A stretch of 64,000 nucleotides of DNA, taken from the NCBI RefSeq assembly GCF_026625825.1, contig NZ_CP113065.1:310001-374000 (forward strand), written 5' to 3'. Position numbers and translations under genes: made by a program. The stretch comes from Pseudoxanthomonas sp. SL93 (GTDB lineage: Bacteria > Pseudomonadota > Gammaproteobacteria > Xanthomonadales > Xanthomonadaceae). Position 1 is the stretch's first letter; each line of letters starts with the position of its first letter. The notes under the pieces were generated by a model. The model was not told where the DNA came from. It searched no databases and saw nothing but the letters and a program-made list of their open reading frames with translations. This document shows positions 33,522 through 42,139 of this stretch, piece after piece.

Positions 33522-34817
33522 ATGTTCCCGATGATGATGGTTTACCTGGTGCTGGTCATCATCCGGCCCCAGGACTACCCCGAACTGCAGGGGGCGATAC
33601 CGCTCCCGTTGCAGCAGGTGGCCCTGTTGCTGGCAGGCGTGGCCTGGCTGATGTCGGGCAGGCGCATGAACAGCGCGCCGCAGAATCTGCTGCTGCTGCT
33701 TTTCATGCTGGCGATGATGCTGTCGGTGGCCGTCAACGGGTGGATCGGCGGCGCGGTGCCCATCTTCCGCGACTTCGCGCCGGTGGTGCTGGCGTATTTC
33801 CTGCTGTGCAATGCCACCTTCACGGCCAGCCGCCTGCGTATCGCGATGGCCGTGTTCTGCCTGTGTGCCACGGTACTGGCGGTGCACGGCATCGAGCAGG
33901 CCGCGCTGGGCACCGGCTGGACCGGCATGAAACTGTCACAGGGAACGCGTATCCAGTACGTGGGCATCTTCAGCGATCCCAACGACCTGGGCATGCTCTT
34001 CGTCATCTGCGTGCCGATGGCCATGTACCTGGCACAGCTCGGTGGATGGCTGGGGCTGCGACGGCTGTTCTGGTGGGTGATCGCCGCGACGCTGGTGTAC
34101 GGCATCTACCTGACCGACTCGCGTGGCACGGTACTCGCCTTGCTGGCGGTTTTCGGGATCTATCTGTGGCGGTCGCGGGGCCTGCTGGTGGCCGGCACGC
34201 TGGGCGCGGGAGCGCTGGTGGTGCTGATGGCCTTGCCTTCGCGCATGCAGGAGCTGGAGGTGGGCGAGGAATCCGCGATGGACCGCGTCTACTCCTGGTA
34301 CGAAGGCATGCAGATGTTCAAGGACAATCCCATCTGGGGGGTGGGCAAGGGCGCCTACACGGACATCTACCAGCTGACCGCGCACAATTCGCTGGTGCTG
34401 GTGCTGGCGGAGATGGGTATCGTGGGTTTCACCCTGTGGCTGATGTTCATGGGGTACTGTTTCTGGATGATGGTCAGCATCGTGAAATGGCGGCCCACGC
34501 GCGCGATGCTCCAGGATGAAGAGAATTTCGGTCCGTCCGTAGTGCGCCAATGGACGGACGACCGTGCGATCGCCTTTGTACTGCTGCTCTCCTTGTCCGC
34601 CTTCGCGGTCTGTGCCTTCTTCCTGAGTCGCACCTACGTGTCCATCCTCTACCTGCTTGCCGCCCTGGTCGTGGCCCATTACTCGATGGTGAGGCGGCGC
34701 TATCCGTGGGTGGCCGAGATGCGCATCAGCGACCACCTGCTGGCATGGCCGTTTCTCTCCGCCGCTGCCGCGGTGGCGATGTACATCGTCGTGCGAATCC
34801 TGCTGGTCATGGCATGA
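33522..34817 (+). CDS. O-antigen ligase/polymerase family membrane protein (Wzy-like)
   Basis: This 431-residue polytopic protein has about ten to twelve transmembrane helices. The large periplasmic loop holds GIFSDPNDLGM and, later, FKDNPIWGVGKGAYTD...AHNSLVLVLAEMGIVG, the two signatures of O-antigen ligase/Wzy_C proteins. It resembles the 'O-glycosylation ligase, exosortase A-associated' group. Likely role: polymerising lipid-linked repeat units in the periplasm, or ligating the glycan to an acceptor. No other polymerase candidate exists in the locus, so I favour polymerase. The start at 33522 has a weak ribosome-binding site. It overlaps the flippase gene by ATGA (34814-34817). Confidence 0.88.
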   Translation: MFPMMMVYLVLVIIRPQDYPELQGAIPLPLQQVALLLAGVAWLMSGRRMNSAPQNLLLLLFMLAMMLSVAVNGWIGGAVPIFRDFAPVVLAYFLLCNATFTASRLRIAMAVFCLCATVLAVHGIEQAALGTGWTGMKLSQGTRIQYVGIFSDPNDLGMLFVICVPMAMYLAQLGGWLGLRRLFWWVIAATLVYGIYLTDSRGTVLALLAVFGIYLWRSRGLLVAGTLGAGALVVLMALPSRMQELEVGEESAMDRVYSWYEGMQMFKDNPIWGVGKGAYTDIYQLTAHNSLVLVLAEMGIVGFTLWLMFMGYCFWMMVSIVKWRPTRAMLQDEENFGPSVVRQWTDDRAIAFVLLLSLSAFAVCAFFLSRTYVSILYLLAALVVAHYSMVRRRYPWVAEMRISDHLLAWPFLSAAAAVAMYIVVRILLVMA

Positions 34818-36358
34818 ACAAGCCCACTTCCATGCTCAGCAGGACGATGTTCTCGACGGTGGCGATCTACACCGAGTTCGTGCTCGGCATGCTGGTGTCG
34901 ATCATCATCGCCCGCCACCTGCAGCCGGCGGGCTTCGGCATCTACAGCGTTGCGGTGTGGATGGTGGCGCTGGGCGTGGTGCTGGCCAATTCAGGCACCG
35001 GCACGGCCGCCATCAAGTTCGTGGCCGAATTGCGTGGCAGCGGCGAAACCGAGCTGGTCGCGCCGGTGCTTGCCTATATCCGGCGCGCGCAGCTGGCCTT
35101 CCTGGCCTTGGTGCTGGTGATCGGTTCGCTGGTGCTGTGGGCGGCGGGCGGGCGCGTGCTTCCGGAGCTCCATCATGGGCTGCTGTTCGCCTTCCTGGCG
35201 CTGTCGGTGGCCATGCGGTCCCAGTACATGCTCAACGTGAGCGTCGCGAAGGGCATGGAGGATTTCCGCTCCGTGGCGATGATGGTCGCGCTGGCGGCGC
35301 CCCTGACACTGGCGATGGTGGGCGTGGCGGTGCTGATGGACGCGCCCCTGCCGGCCTTCCTGATGATCTTCGTCGTCTCCAGCCTGTTGCTGTATGCCGT
35401 GTCGGGCCGCCGCATCCGGCGCTTGCTGCCACAGGCGAAGGCGGGCGTGGCGATACCGGAGGAGTTGATGGCACGCGTGCGCCGGCACATCCGTCTGACC
35501 GCGGTGACGGTCAGCATCGGGTTCCTGATCGGCAGCGAGATCGAGGTGGTCTTCCTGAAGATGTTCGTCAGTGAAAGCATGGCCGGGCAATTCAAGGTGG
35601 CCTACCAGCTGGCGAGCGGTGCGACCCAACTGGTACCGGGGGTCTTCGGTGCCATCCTGTTGCCGATGATGGCCAGTGCCCTCAGGCAGGGCAATGCCAT
35701 CGCCGCACAGCGCTTCGTCACCTCCACGCGCTACCTGGCCTTGCTGGCGGCTCCGCTCATTGCCTTCTGCATGTTGTTTTCCACGGCCATCATCGACGTG
35801 CTGTACGGCAGCGCCTACGCGCCGGCAGCCCCGGTCTTTGCCGCGTGCCTGCTTGGGTCTGCGCTGTCGATGGTGATGCAGGCCGGCACCAGCCTGCTGG
35901 TCAGCGCGGACCGTCAGGGCAGCATCCTGAAGCTGCAGATCGTGCTTGTGGTCGTGAAGATCGGGCTGGGCATCGTGCTGATCAAGCGTTACGGCCTGCA
36001 CGGCGCGGTCTATGCCTTCTGGGTGGTGACAGCGTTGTACGTGACCGTCGCCACGTCGCTGGCGGTCCGGACAAGCGGCGCGATGCTGGAGTGGGGCAGG
36101 CTGGCGCGCATCGCCCTGGCCGGTGTGGTGAGTGCGGCCCTGGCCTATCCCGTGCTGCGCCACCTGCCGCCGCTGCCCGCGATCGCCGTGGGCGGCGCGG
36201 TCGTGTCCATCGCGTACGCGTTGATGACCTTCCTGCTGGACTGCTGGAGTGCCAGCGAGATCGAGCAGATGCAGGCCTGGCATGGTCGCCTGGGCAGGCG
36301 CCGTCTCCGCGCCGTGGACCTGCTGCTGGACCAGGCCCATCGCCGCTCCGGCGCATGA
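34814..36358 (+). CDS. Polysaccharide flippase (Wzx, MVF/MATE-like)
   Basis: This 514-residue membrane protein has about fourteen predicted transmembrane segments and should flip undecaprenyl-PP-linked repeat units to the periplasm. It begins MLSRTMFSTVAIYTEFVLGMLVSIIIARHLQPAGFGIYSVAVW, the typical Wzx start with RxLxPxxFGxY. Positively charged loops and LYGSAYAPAAPVFAACLLGSALS agree with the family. The start is the ATG overlapping the stop of the polymerase gene; the upstream extension of the frame to 34550 is only a shadow within that gene. Together with the polymerase, Wzz and Wza it makes this a Wzx/Wzy-dependent pathway. Confidence 0.93.
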   Translation: MNKPTSMLSRTMFSTVAIYTEFVLGMLVSIIIARHLQPAGFGIYSVAVWMVALGVVLANSGTGTAAIKFVAELRGSGETELVAPVLAYIRRAQLAFLALVLVIGSLVLWAAGGRVLPELHHGLLFAFLALSVAMRSQYMLNVSVAKGMEDFRSVAMMVALAAPLTLAMVGVAVLMDAPLPAFLMIFVVSSLLLYAVSGRRIRRLLPQAKAGVAIPEELMARVRRHIRLTAVTVSIGFLIGSEIEVVFLKMFVSESMAGQFKVAYQLASGATQLVPGVFGAILLPMMASALRQGNAIAAQRFVTSTRYLALLAAPLIAFCMLFSTAIIDVLYGSAYAPAAPVFAACLLGSALSMVMQAGTSLLVSADRQGSILKLQIVLVVVKIGLGIVLIKRYGLHGAVYAFWVVTALYVTVATSLAVRTSGAMLEWGRLARIALAGVVSAALAYPVLRHLPPLPAIAVGGAVVSIAYALMTFLLDCWSASEIEQMQAWHGRLGRRRLRAVDLLLDQAHRRSGA

Positions 36359-36475
36359 CAGCGTGTTGGCCGTGGCCTCGGCCCGGCGCGGTTTGCGTTC
36401 CTCCTAGATAACAGACCGCACGCCCAGGAGCACCTGGCTGCGGGCGGTCGATATCCTCAGGGGGTTGCCTTGTCC

Positions 36476-37678
36476 ATGCTGGTCTGGTCGTTGGTCGTGC
36501 TGCTGTCGTTCGCCGTGCTTGCTGCCGGCGGGCTCTACATGGTGTTGCGACTGCGCAACATGCAGATCTGGATGGCGGATTACCTGCGTCGCCGTTCGCC
36601 GCCGCCGGTCACGGGGCCGGTGCACGTGATGTTCTGCTTCGTGGACCATTTCGAACCGATGTGGAAAGGCGCCGACCTGGACACCGAGCGCGCGCGCGTG
36701 GATCGCTGGTGCCGCGACTACCGCGCGCTGGCGGGCCGCCACCGCGATGCCGACGGGCGGCCGCCGCAGCACAGCTTCTTCTATCCGGAAGAGGAGTACC
36801 GCAAGGAGCACCTGGACAAGGTCGCGTCGCTGTGCGCGGACGGCTTCGGCGAGATCGAGATCCACCTGCACCACGACAACGATACCGAAGCCAATTTCCG
36901 CGAGTGCATGTCGCGCTTCGCGAAGACACTGAACGAACAGCACGGCGCGCTGCCGATCGATCCGGAAACCGGGCAGATCCGGTTCGCCTTCATCCATGGC
37001 AACTGGTGCCTGGACAACTCGCGCAAGGACGGGCGCTGGTGCGGGCTGAACAACGAGCTCATCCTGCTGCGCGAGCTGGGCTGCTATGCGGACTTCACGC
37101 TGCCCGCCGCGCCCAGCGAGGCGCAGACCTCCACCGTGAACCGCATCTACTACGCCAAGGACGATCCCCACTGCGCGAAATCGCACGACACGGGCATCCC
37201 TGTGCGCGTCGGCGGTCAGGCCAGTGGCGACCTGATGATCATCCAGGGCCCGCTGGGGTTGAACTGGAAGAGCCGCAGGATGGGCATCATCCCGCGCATC
37301 GAGAACTCGGACATCCGCCGCAGTTCGCCGCCCACGCCCGATCGCGTGGACGCCTGGGTCAATGCCGGCATCCACGTGGAGGGACGTCCGGAATGGATCT
37401 TCGTCAAGATCCACACGCACGGCACCCAGGAGCCGGACATGGACACGCTGCTGGGCGAGCCTTCGGAGCAGATGCACCGCTACCTGGAAGAGCGCTACAA
37501 CGACGGCGTCCACCATGTGCTGCACTACGTCACCTCGCGCGAGATGTACAACATCGTCAAGGCGGCTGAAGCCGGGATGATCGGCAACCCGAATCAGTAC
37601 CGCGACTACGCATTGCCGCCGCCGCCGTCATCGTGGGCCGGTGCCCGCGAAGCGGTCGCGCAGGGAGCGGCCGCGTGA
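36476..37678 (+). CDS. Membrane-anchored protein of unknown function from EPS loci
   Basis: This protein of about 400 residues has one N-terminal transmembrane helix (VWSLVVLLSFAVLAAGGLYMVL). The rest lies on one side of the membrane and begins VHVMFCFVDHFEPMW. FGEIEIHLHHDNDTEANF, FAFIHGNWCLDNSRKDGRWCG and IFVKIHTHGTQEPDM place His/Asp residues in spots reminiscent of polysaccharide deacetylase-like (beta/alpha) barrels, so a metal-dependent hydrolase is possible. I cannot assign a known family. The start is ATG 36476 or TTG 36470; AGGGGG at 36459-36464 fits either. It overlaps the next glycosyltransferase gene by GTGA (37675-37678), so the two are co-translated. Confidence 0.75.
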   Translation: MLVWSLVVLLSFAVLAAGGLYMVLRLRNMQIWMADYLRRRSPPPVTGPVHVMFCFVDHFEPMWKGADLDTERARVDRWCRDYRALAGRHRDADGRPPQHSFFYPEEEYRKEHLDKVASLCADGFGEIEIHLHHDNDTEANFRECMSRFAKTLNEQHGALPIDPETGQIRFAFIHGNWCLDNSRKDGRWCGLNNELILLRELGCYADFTLPAAPSEAQTSTVNRIYYAKDDPHCAKSHDTGIPVRVGGQASGDLMIIQGPLGLNWKSRRMGIIPRIENSDIRRSSPPTPDRVDAWVNAGIHVEGRPEWIFVKIHTHGTQEPDMDTLLGEPSEQMHRYLEERYNDGVHHVLHYVTSREMYNIVKAAEAGMIGNPNQYRDYALPPPPSSWAGAREAVAQGAAA

Positions 37679-38430
37679 AGCGCCTGCGCGGGCGCGTAAG
37701 CGTGGTGATGCCGGCCTACAACGCTGCGGAAACCATCGAAAGCTCCATGCGGTCGGTGCTTGACCAGCGCCATGCGGACGTCGAACTGCTGGTGGTGGAC
37801 GACGGTTCGCGCGACGGCACCCAGGCCATCGTCGAACGACTTGCATCGCAGGACCGGCGCATCACCGCCATCCAGCTGCCGTCGAACGGCGGCGTCTCCA
37901 CCGCCCGCAACACGGGTATCGAAGCCGCCACGGGAGAGTACGTCGCGTTCCTGGACAGCGACGATCGCTGGCACCCCGACAAGCTGAAAGTGCAACTGGC
38001 TGCCATGCGCGAAGCGGGCGTCCAGGTGGGCTACACCGCCTACCAGCGCGTTGACCCCGAGGGGCGCGTGCTGTCGACGGTACGGCCGCCGGCCAGTGTC
38101 CGCTATGCGGGCATGCTGAAAGGCAACTGCATCGGCAACCTGACCGGGCTGTATGCGCGGGCGCTGGGCGAAGTGCGTTTCCCGCGCGCGGGCCATGAGG
38201 ATTACGTGTTCTGGCTGCGCGTCGTGCGGCTTGCGGGCCAGGCGATCTGCGCCCAGCCCGACCATCCGCTGGCGTACTACCTGGTGCGGTCCGGCTCGCT
38301 GTCGGCCAACAAGTGGCGCGCCGCGCGCTGGCAATGGCGCATCTATCGCGATTACGAAGGCATCGGCGTGCTGCCGGCCAGCTGGTATTTCGTCAACTAC
38401 GCGGCCAACGCGGTGATGAAGCGGATGTAG
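37675..38430 (+). CDS. Glycosyltransferase family 2
   Basis: This 251-residue GT-A, inverting glycosyltransferase shows VSVVMPAYNAAETIESSMRSV, VELLVVDDGSRDGT and NGGVSTARNTGIEAATGEYVAFLDSDDRW (DxD metal site). GHEDYVFWLRV carries the ED catalytic-base motif. It has no transmembrane segment. The GTG at 37675 overlaps the stop of the gene upstream and is preferred over the upstream in-frame start at 37633, which lies inside that gene. Likely role: addition of a sugar to the lipid-linked repeat. It ends the rightward operon; a weak CG-rich hairpin (38431-38463) separates it from the converging outer-membrane gene. Confidence 0.92.
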   Translation: MKRLRGRVSVVMPAYNAAETIESSMRSVLDQRHADVELLVVDDGSRDGTQAIVERLASQDRRITAIQLPSNGGVSTARNTGIEAATGEYVAFLDSDDRWHPDKLKVQLAAMREAGVQVGYTAYQRVDPEGRVLSTVRPPASVRYAGMLKGNCIGNLTGLYARALGEVRFPRAGHEDYVFWLRVVRLAGQAICAQPDHPLAYYLVRSGSLSANKWRAARWQWRIYRDYEGIGVLPASWYFVNYAANAVMKRM

Positions 38431-38497
38431 CGGCCACGGCCGCGCTCGCCAGGGCCGTGCCGGATGTCGCTTTCGCGCACGGACGGGATACCGCCTC

Positions 38498-39832
38498 TCA
38501 CCGCCGGTAGATCACCGCAAGCATCAGAGAGTTCTCAACATAGCTCTCGGTGGAGCCGGAGCTGTCGCGTTCGGCACGCTGATAGTAGCCACGCACATGC
38601 CAGTGGCGCGAAAACTGCTTGGTCAGGGCGACGCTGTAGATGGAGTAGCGGTCGTTGCGGAACTGGTTATCCAGCTCGCGCTCCTGCCTGACGGCGGCCG
38701 CGGAGAGGATGAAATCCGAACGCAGCTTGTAGTCGGCATAGAAGTTGAGCGACTTGATGTCCTGGTCTTCGTCGGAGTTCGTCTGGTAGCGGATACGGTC
38801 GTAGTAGGGATTGACCTGTACCATCAGGCGCTCGCCTTCGAACCTGTAGTTGAGCAGGATACGGCGTTGCTTGAAGGTCTGTGGCCCGATGGGAAGCAGG
38901 GGATCGGACGGATCGTCGATGATGGGCCCCTCGCCGTCCGTGAGCGGGTCGCGACGCCAGATGAGGTACTCGGCCGCATCCGAGAACTCCATGTTGAAGC
39001 CCGCCGACAGGGTTGTGCGTGGCGCTACCTGCCATTCCACGTTCCCACGCAGCAAGGGCGCGGAATCGTCGCCCTCATAGTTGTCCGGCCTCAACTGGGA
39101 GTAGCCCGCGTCGATCTCGAGATACAGCGATGCCAGGCGGCTGGTGTAGCCGACATACGCGTCGTAGCGGCGGTAGTTGAACAGGGCGCCGTCGTCGTCG
39201 TAGTCCGTCTGCAGCGCGTCCAGGTTCACCGACACGCTGTCGGTGGACCGTACCAGGCGCTCCAGCCGGGTGGCCACACTGTAATGATTGCCCTGGAAGT
39301 CCTCGCTCTCTTCGGCATAGGTATTCACGAACCTCAGGTCCACCTGGCCGCGCGTGGCATCGCTGAAGCGGGCACGGAACGTGGGTCCGGCCGTCAGCAC
39401 GTTGACCTGCTGCTGGTTGCTGGGCACGAAGCTGTTGAGGACGTTGACCGCCTGGCGACTGAGCGTGTCCGTGACCTCGAAATCGATCCGCTCGGGCACG
39501 ATCGTCCAGTTCATGCGTCCTGCCAGCTGGCCCTGCAGCTCGCTCTCGAACGTGTCGTCGAGGTAGTAGGGGTATTGCAGGTTGCCGTTCATGGTCAGCT
39601 CCAGGGTCGACCCCGCCTGCTCGACATCGAAGTTGAGCTCGGGGGAGATCACCGTGTCGCTGGTTTCGTCGGTCTCGCTGAGGCCGATATTGTCGCTGTA
39701 GAGCACCGAGGCGCCGACGTCATACTGGATCCTGACGGCATGCGCCGCCTGGGGTACAGCGAGGGCCATGGCCAGGAACAGCAGGCCGTGGCGCGGGGAC
39801 CGCTTGCGTCGATTCCTGGGTGCGCTTGGCAT
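38498..39832 (-). CDS. Outer-membrane beta-barrel protein, XrtA/PEP-CTERM EPS-locus type
   Basis: This 444-residue exported protein has a signal peptide ending ...LAVPQAAHA (about 32 residues) and a mature part of alternating hydrophobic and polar strands with aromatic girdles, ending LMLAVIYRR, typical of a 14-18-strand barrel. VRIQYDVGASVLYSDNIGLS at the mature N-terminus is the hallmark I recall for the uncharacterised PEP-CTERM-associated outer-membrane family (TIGR03016-like). It probably helps move or anchor the polymer at the outer membrane with Wza. Two ATGs exist; 39832 is preferred because AGGAG is 7 nt upstream, while 39838 is only 1 nt from it. It is the last gene of the wza-wzz-kinase operon. 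Confidence 0.88.
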   Translation of the reverse strand: MPSAPRNRRKRSPRHGLLFLAMALAVPQAAHAVRIQYDVGASVLYSDNIGLSETDETSDTVISPELNFDVEQAGSTLELTMNGNLQYPYYLDDTFESELQGQLAGRMNWTIVPERIDFEVTDTLSRQAVNVLNSFVPSNQQQVNVLTAGPTFRARFSDATRGQVDLRFVNTYAEESEDFQGNHYSVATRLERLVRSTDSVSVNLDALQTDYDDDGALFNYRRYDAYVGYTSRLASLYLEIDAGYSQLRPDNYEGDDSAPLLRGNVEWQVAPRTTLSAGFNMEFSDAAEYLIWRRDPLTDGEGPIIDDPSDPLLPIGPQTFKQRRILLNYRFEGERLMVQVNPYYDRIRYQTNSDEDQDIKSLNFYADYKLRSDFILSAAAVRQERELDNQFRNDRYSIYSVALTKQFSRHWHVRGYYQRAERDSSGSTESYVENSLMLAVIYRR

Positions 39833-39842
39833 GGGCATGCTC

Positions 39843-40571
39843 CTAGACGCCTTCGTTGAACACGACGCCGGCGAATTTCTGCTTGTCGAAGTTGGCGGCG
39901 GCTTCGGCGATCGCCGCGGGCGTGTCGCGCCCGTAACCGGCCACCAGCACCACCACGTCGGCCAGGTCGGCCAGGATGCGTGCATCCGGCGCGCCGCGCA
40001 CGGGGGGGCCGTCCAGGAAGATGTGGTTGCTGGAGTCGCGGCTGCGCAGCGTGTCCAGCAGCAGGCGCATCCGGTGCGAGGAGAAATGCTCCGCGCCCGT
40101 CTCGCGCGCGGTGCCGGTGGGCAGCAACTGCAGCCGGGCGATGCCGGTGCTGTACAGCAGGTTGTCCGCTTCGGCCTCGCGCAGTTCCAGGTAGTCGATC
40201 AGGCCGCTGCCGGCCGGTGCCAGTTTCATCGCCTTGTCCTGCGACGGGAAACGCACGTCGCAGTCCACCAGGATGACGCTCTTGGCTTCGTCGAACGCCA
40301 TGGCGGCCGCCAGGTTCCGCGCCACGAAGCTGCCACCCGAACCGCGGCTCACCGGCACCACCAGGGTGATGAAGTTCCCCTGCGTATGCGCCAGCAGGTG
40401 CGTGCGCAGTTCGCGGAAGGCGTCCACTTCCCGCCGCTCCTGGTCGGAGCGGTAGATGGTGTTGCGGTCTTCCAGCTGCGCTGGCGTCAGTGCCGTGGTG
40501 GCGGACCGTGGCGCAATGGAGGTCCCGGTACCCTCGGGTGAACGGGGGACGGGGCGGAGCGCACGGTTCAT
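39843..40571 (-). CDS. BY-kinase-like ATPase of EPS locus (CpsD/XrtA-autokinase type) with degenerate P-loop
   Basis: This 242-residue cytoplasmic protein is homologous to the ATPase domain of bacterial tyrosine autokinases that control Wzz and polymer length. Walker A' (VILVDCDVRFPS, Asp103/Asp105) and Walker B (HIFLDGPPVRG) are present. The Walker A region, however, reads VSRGSGGSF at 74-82, with glycine 80 where the invariant lysine should be. There is also no C-terminal tyrosine cluster: the protein stops at FNEGV. It may therefore bind nucleotide weakly and act as a non-phosphorylating partner of Wzz. It overlaps wzz by ATGA (40568-40571). Confidence 0.87.
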   Translation of the reverse strand: MNRALRPVPRSPEGTGTSIAPRSATTALTPAQLEDRNTIYRSDQERREVDAFRELRTHLLAHTQGNFITLVVPVSRGSGGSFVARNLAAAMAFDEAKSVILVDCDVRFPSQDKAMKLAPAGSGLIDYLELREAEADNLLYSTGIARLQLLPTGTARETGAEHFSSHRMRLLLDTLRSRDSSNHIFLDGPPVRGAPDARILADLADVVVLVAGYGRDTPAAIAEAAANFDKQKFAGVVFNEGV

Positions 40572-42139
40572 AACACCTCCAGCATTTTCAGCATGTAAGC
40601 CATGCCATAGACCACGGGAACCATCGAGAACAGGGCCGTCGCCAGCATCAGCTTCCGGGCCCCCTGCAGGCGTTTCTGGCGCGTGCGGTAGGGCGGCATG
40701 GTGCCGATCACCTGCAGCCCGGTTTCGCGCTCGATCTGCTTGGCCGACCGCGTGCGCGGATCGAACTTGATCAGCGCGAACAGCATGGCGAGCGGCACGG
40801 CCACCCCCAGCAGCAGCCCGGCGCCGGCGATGTGCATGGTGCGCAGGCCACTGGGGCGCAGCGGCATGGCGGCCGGCTCCTGGATGCGGAAGCTGAGGCC
40901 GCGCTGCTCGGCGTCCAGGTTCATCGAGACGCGTGCGTTCTCGCGGCGCTTCAGCAGGTCCTGGTAGAGGTCGCGGTTGACCTCGTAATCGCGGGTCAGT
41001 TCGGCCAGCGTGCTCTCCGACGCCGCGATGCGGTTGCTGCGGCCCATCTCGTCGCCCAGCAGCGATTCCGCGGTGGAGATGCGCGCGGCGGTGGCGGCGC
41101 TGCGGCGGCGGGCATCGGCCAGCTTGCTGCGCAGTTCGCCGTACAGCGGATTGAACGCCGCGGGTCCATCCAGCGATTGCCCGGCACCGGCGACGCGCGG
41201 TTGCGATTCCTCGCGGCGCAGCTCCTCTTCCAGGTCGCGCAGCTGGTGCTGCACGCGCACCACGTCCGGGTGCTGTTCGGTGTACTGCAGCAGCAGGCGG
41301 TCGCGCTCGGACTGCAGTTCGGCCATGCGGGCGCGGAACTGGCCGGCCCGGGTCTGCACCAGCGTGATTTCGCTCTCGCCGGACAGTTGCGACTGCAGCG
41401 CTGCTTCCTGCGAACGCAGGTCGATCAGTTCCATGCGGCCGGCTTCGATCACGCGCCGCAGTTCGCCGATGCGGGCGTTGACGTCGGCATCGGTGCCCGG
41501 CCGTGCATCCGGGTTGCCCTGGCGGAAGGATTCCAGCTGCGATTCGGCCTGGGTCAGCTTGGTGTGGTACTGCTGCACCTGCGAGTCGATGAAGCCATAG
41601 GCCTCGCTGCTCTCGCGTTCCTTGGTGGACAGGCTTTCCTGGATGACCAGTTCGGCGAAGCGCTTGGTGACTTCGTACGCACGTTCCGGATCCGAGTCGG
41701 TGTAGGTGATCTGGATCAGGTTGGCGCGGGCATTGGTCACCATCGTGCGGCCGCCGATCTTCTCGATCAGCTTTTCCTGCTCCACCGGCGACGGGTTGTC
41801 CTTCAGCCAGCCACCGGTCTTGAGGATCTCTTCCATCACGCGGCGGCTGAAGGCCACCTCACGCAGGATGCTGGCGCGGTCGACCACGCTGGTGGCCACC
41901 GCGCGGCCCTCCATCAGCGGCGTGATGATGTTGCGGTCCTCCACCAGGATGCTGGTGGACGACGAGTACTTCTTCGGCAGCATGATGCCGATCACCAGCG
42001 CGATGACCGCGATGCTGGCGAACAAGCCCATCAGCAGGACGGCACGGCGGCGGAACTCGCTGATGCCCACGGGCAGCAGCGTCTGCAGTGCCGAGCCGGT
42101 TTCCTCCGCCCCCGGCCAGGTCGCGTTCTGCTTGCTCAC
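40568..42139 (-). CDS. Polysaccharide chain-length determinant (Wzz/GumC-like, XrtA-locus type)
   Basis: This 523-residue polysaccharide co-polymerase has a first transmembrane helix near residues 33-54 (AVLLMGLFASIAVIALVIGIMLP) and a large periplasmic part with long coiled coils (EKLIEKIGG, AESQLESFRQGNPDARPG, RIGELRRVIEAGRMELIDLRSQ, HQLRDLEEELRREE). A second helix near 440-463 (GAGLLLGVAVPLAMLFALI) and a short hydrophobic C-terminus follow. It sets chain length and links the polymerase to Wza. The C-terminal cytosolic stretch would contact the kinase-like ATPase encoded next. ATGA overlaps join it to both wza (42136-42139) and the kinase gene. Confidence 0.93.
   Translation of the reverse strand: MSKQNATWPGAEETGSALQTLLPVGISEFRRRAVLLMGLFASIAVIALVIGIMLPKKYSSSTSILVEDRNIITPLMEGRAVATSVVDRASILREVAFSRRVMEEILKTGGWLKDNPSPVEQEKLIEKIGGRTMVTNARANLIQITYTDSDPERAYEVTKRFAELVIQESLSTKERESSEAYGFIDSQVQQYHTKLTQAESQLESFRQGNPDARPGTDADVNARIGELRRVIEAGRMELIDLRSQEAALQSQLSGESEITLVQTRAGQFRARMAELQSERDRLLLQYTEQHPDVVRVQHQLRDLEEELRREESQPRVAGAGQSLDGPAAFNPLYGELRSKLADARRRSAATAARISTAESLLGDEMGRSNRIAASESTLAELTRDYEVNRDLYQDLLKRRENARVSMNLDAEQRGLSFRIQEPAAMPLRPSGLRTMHIAGAGLLLGVAVPLAMLFALIKFDPRTRSAKQIERETGLQVIGTMPPYRTRQKRLQGARKLMLATALFSMVPVVYGMAYMLKMLEVL

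Noticed and set aside
33522..34817. The polytopic protein considered as an exosortase
   Set aside because: It has the O-antigen ligase/Wzy_C motifs (GIFSDPNDLGM, AHNSLVLVLAEMG), and I could not place the Cys/Arg/His triad expected of an exosortase.
38431..38463. CG-rich hairpin between the GT2 gene and the outer-membrane barrel gene
   Set aside because: The stem is imperfect (bulged) with no T tract; too weak to list as a terminator.
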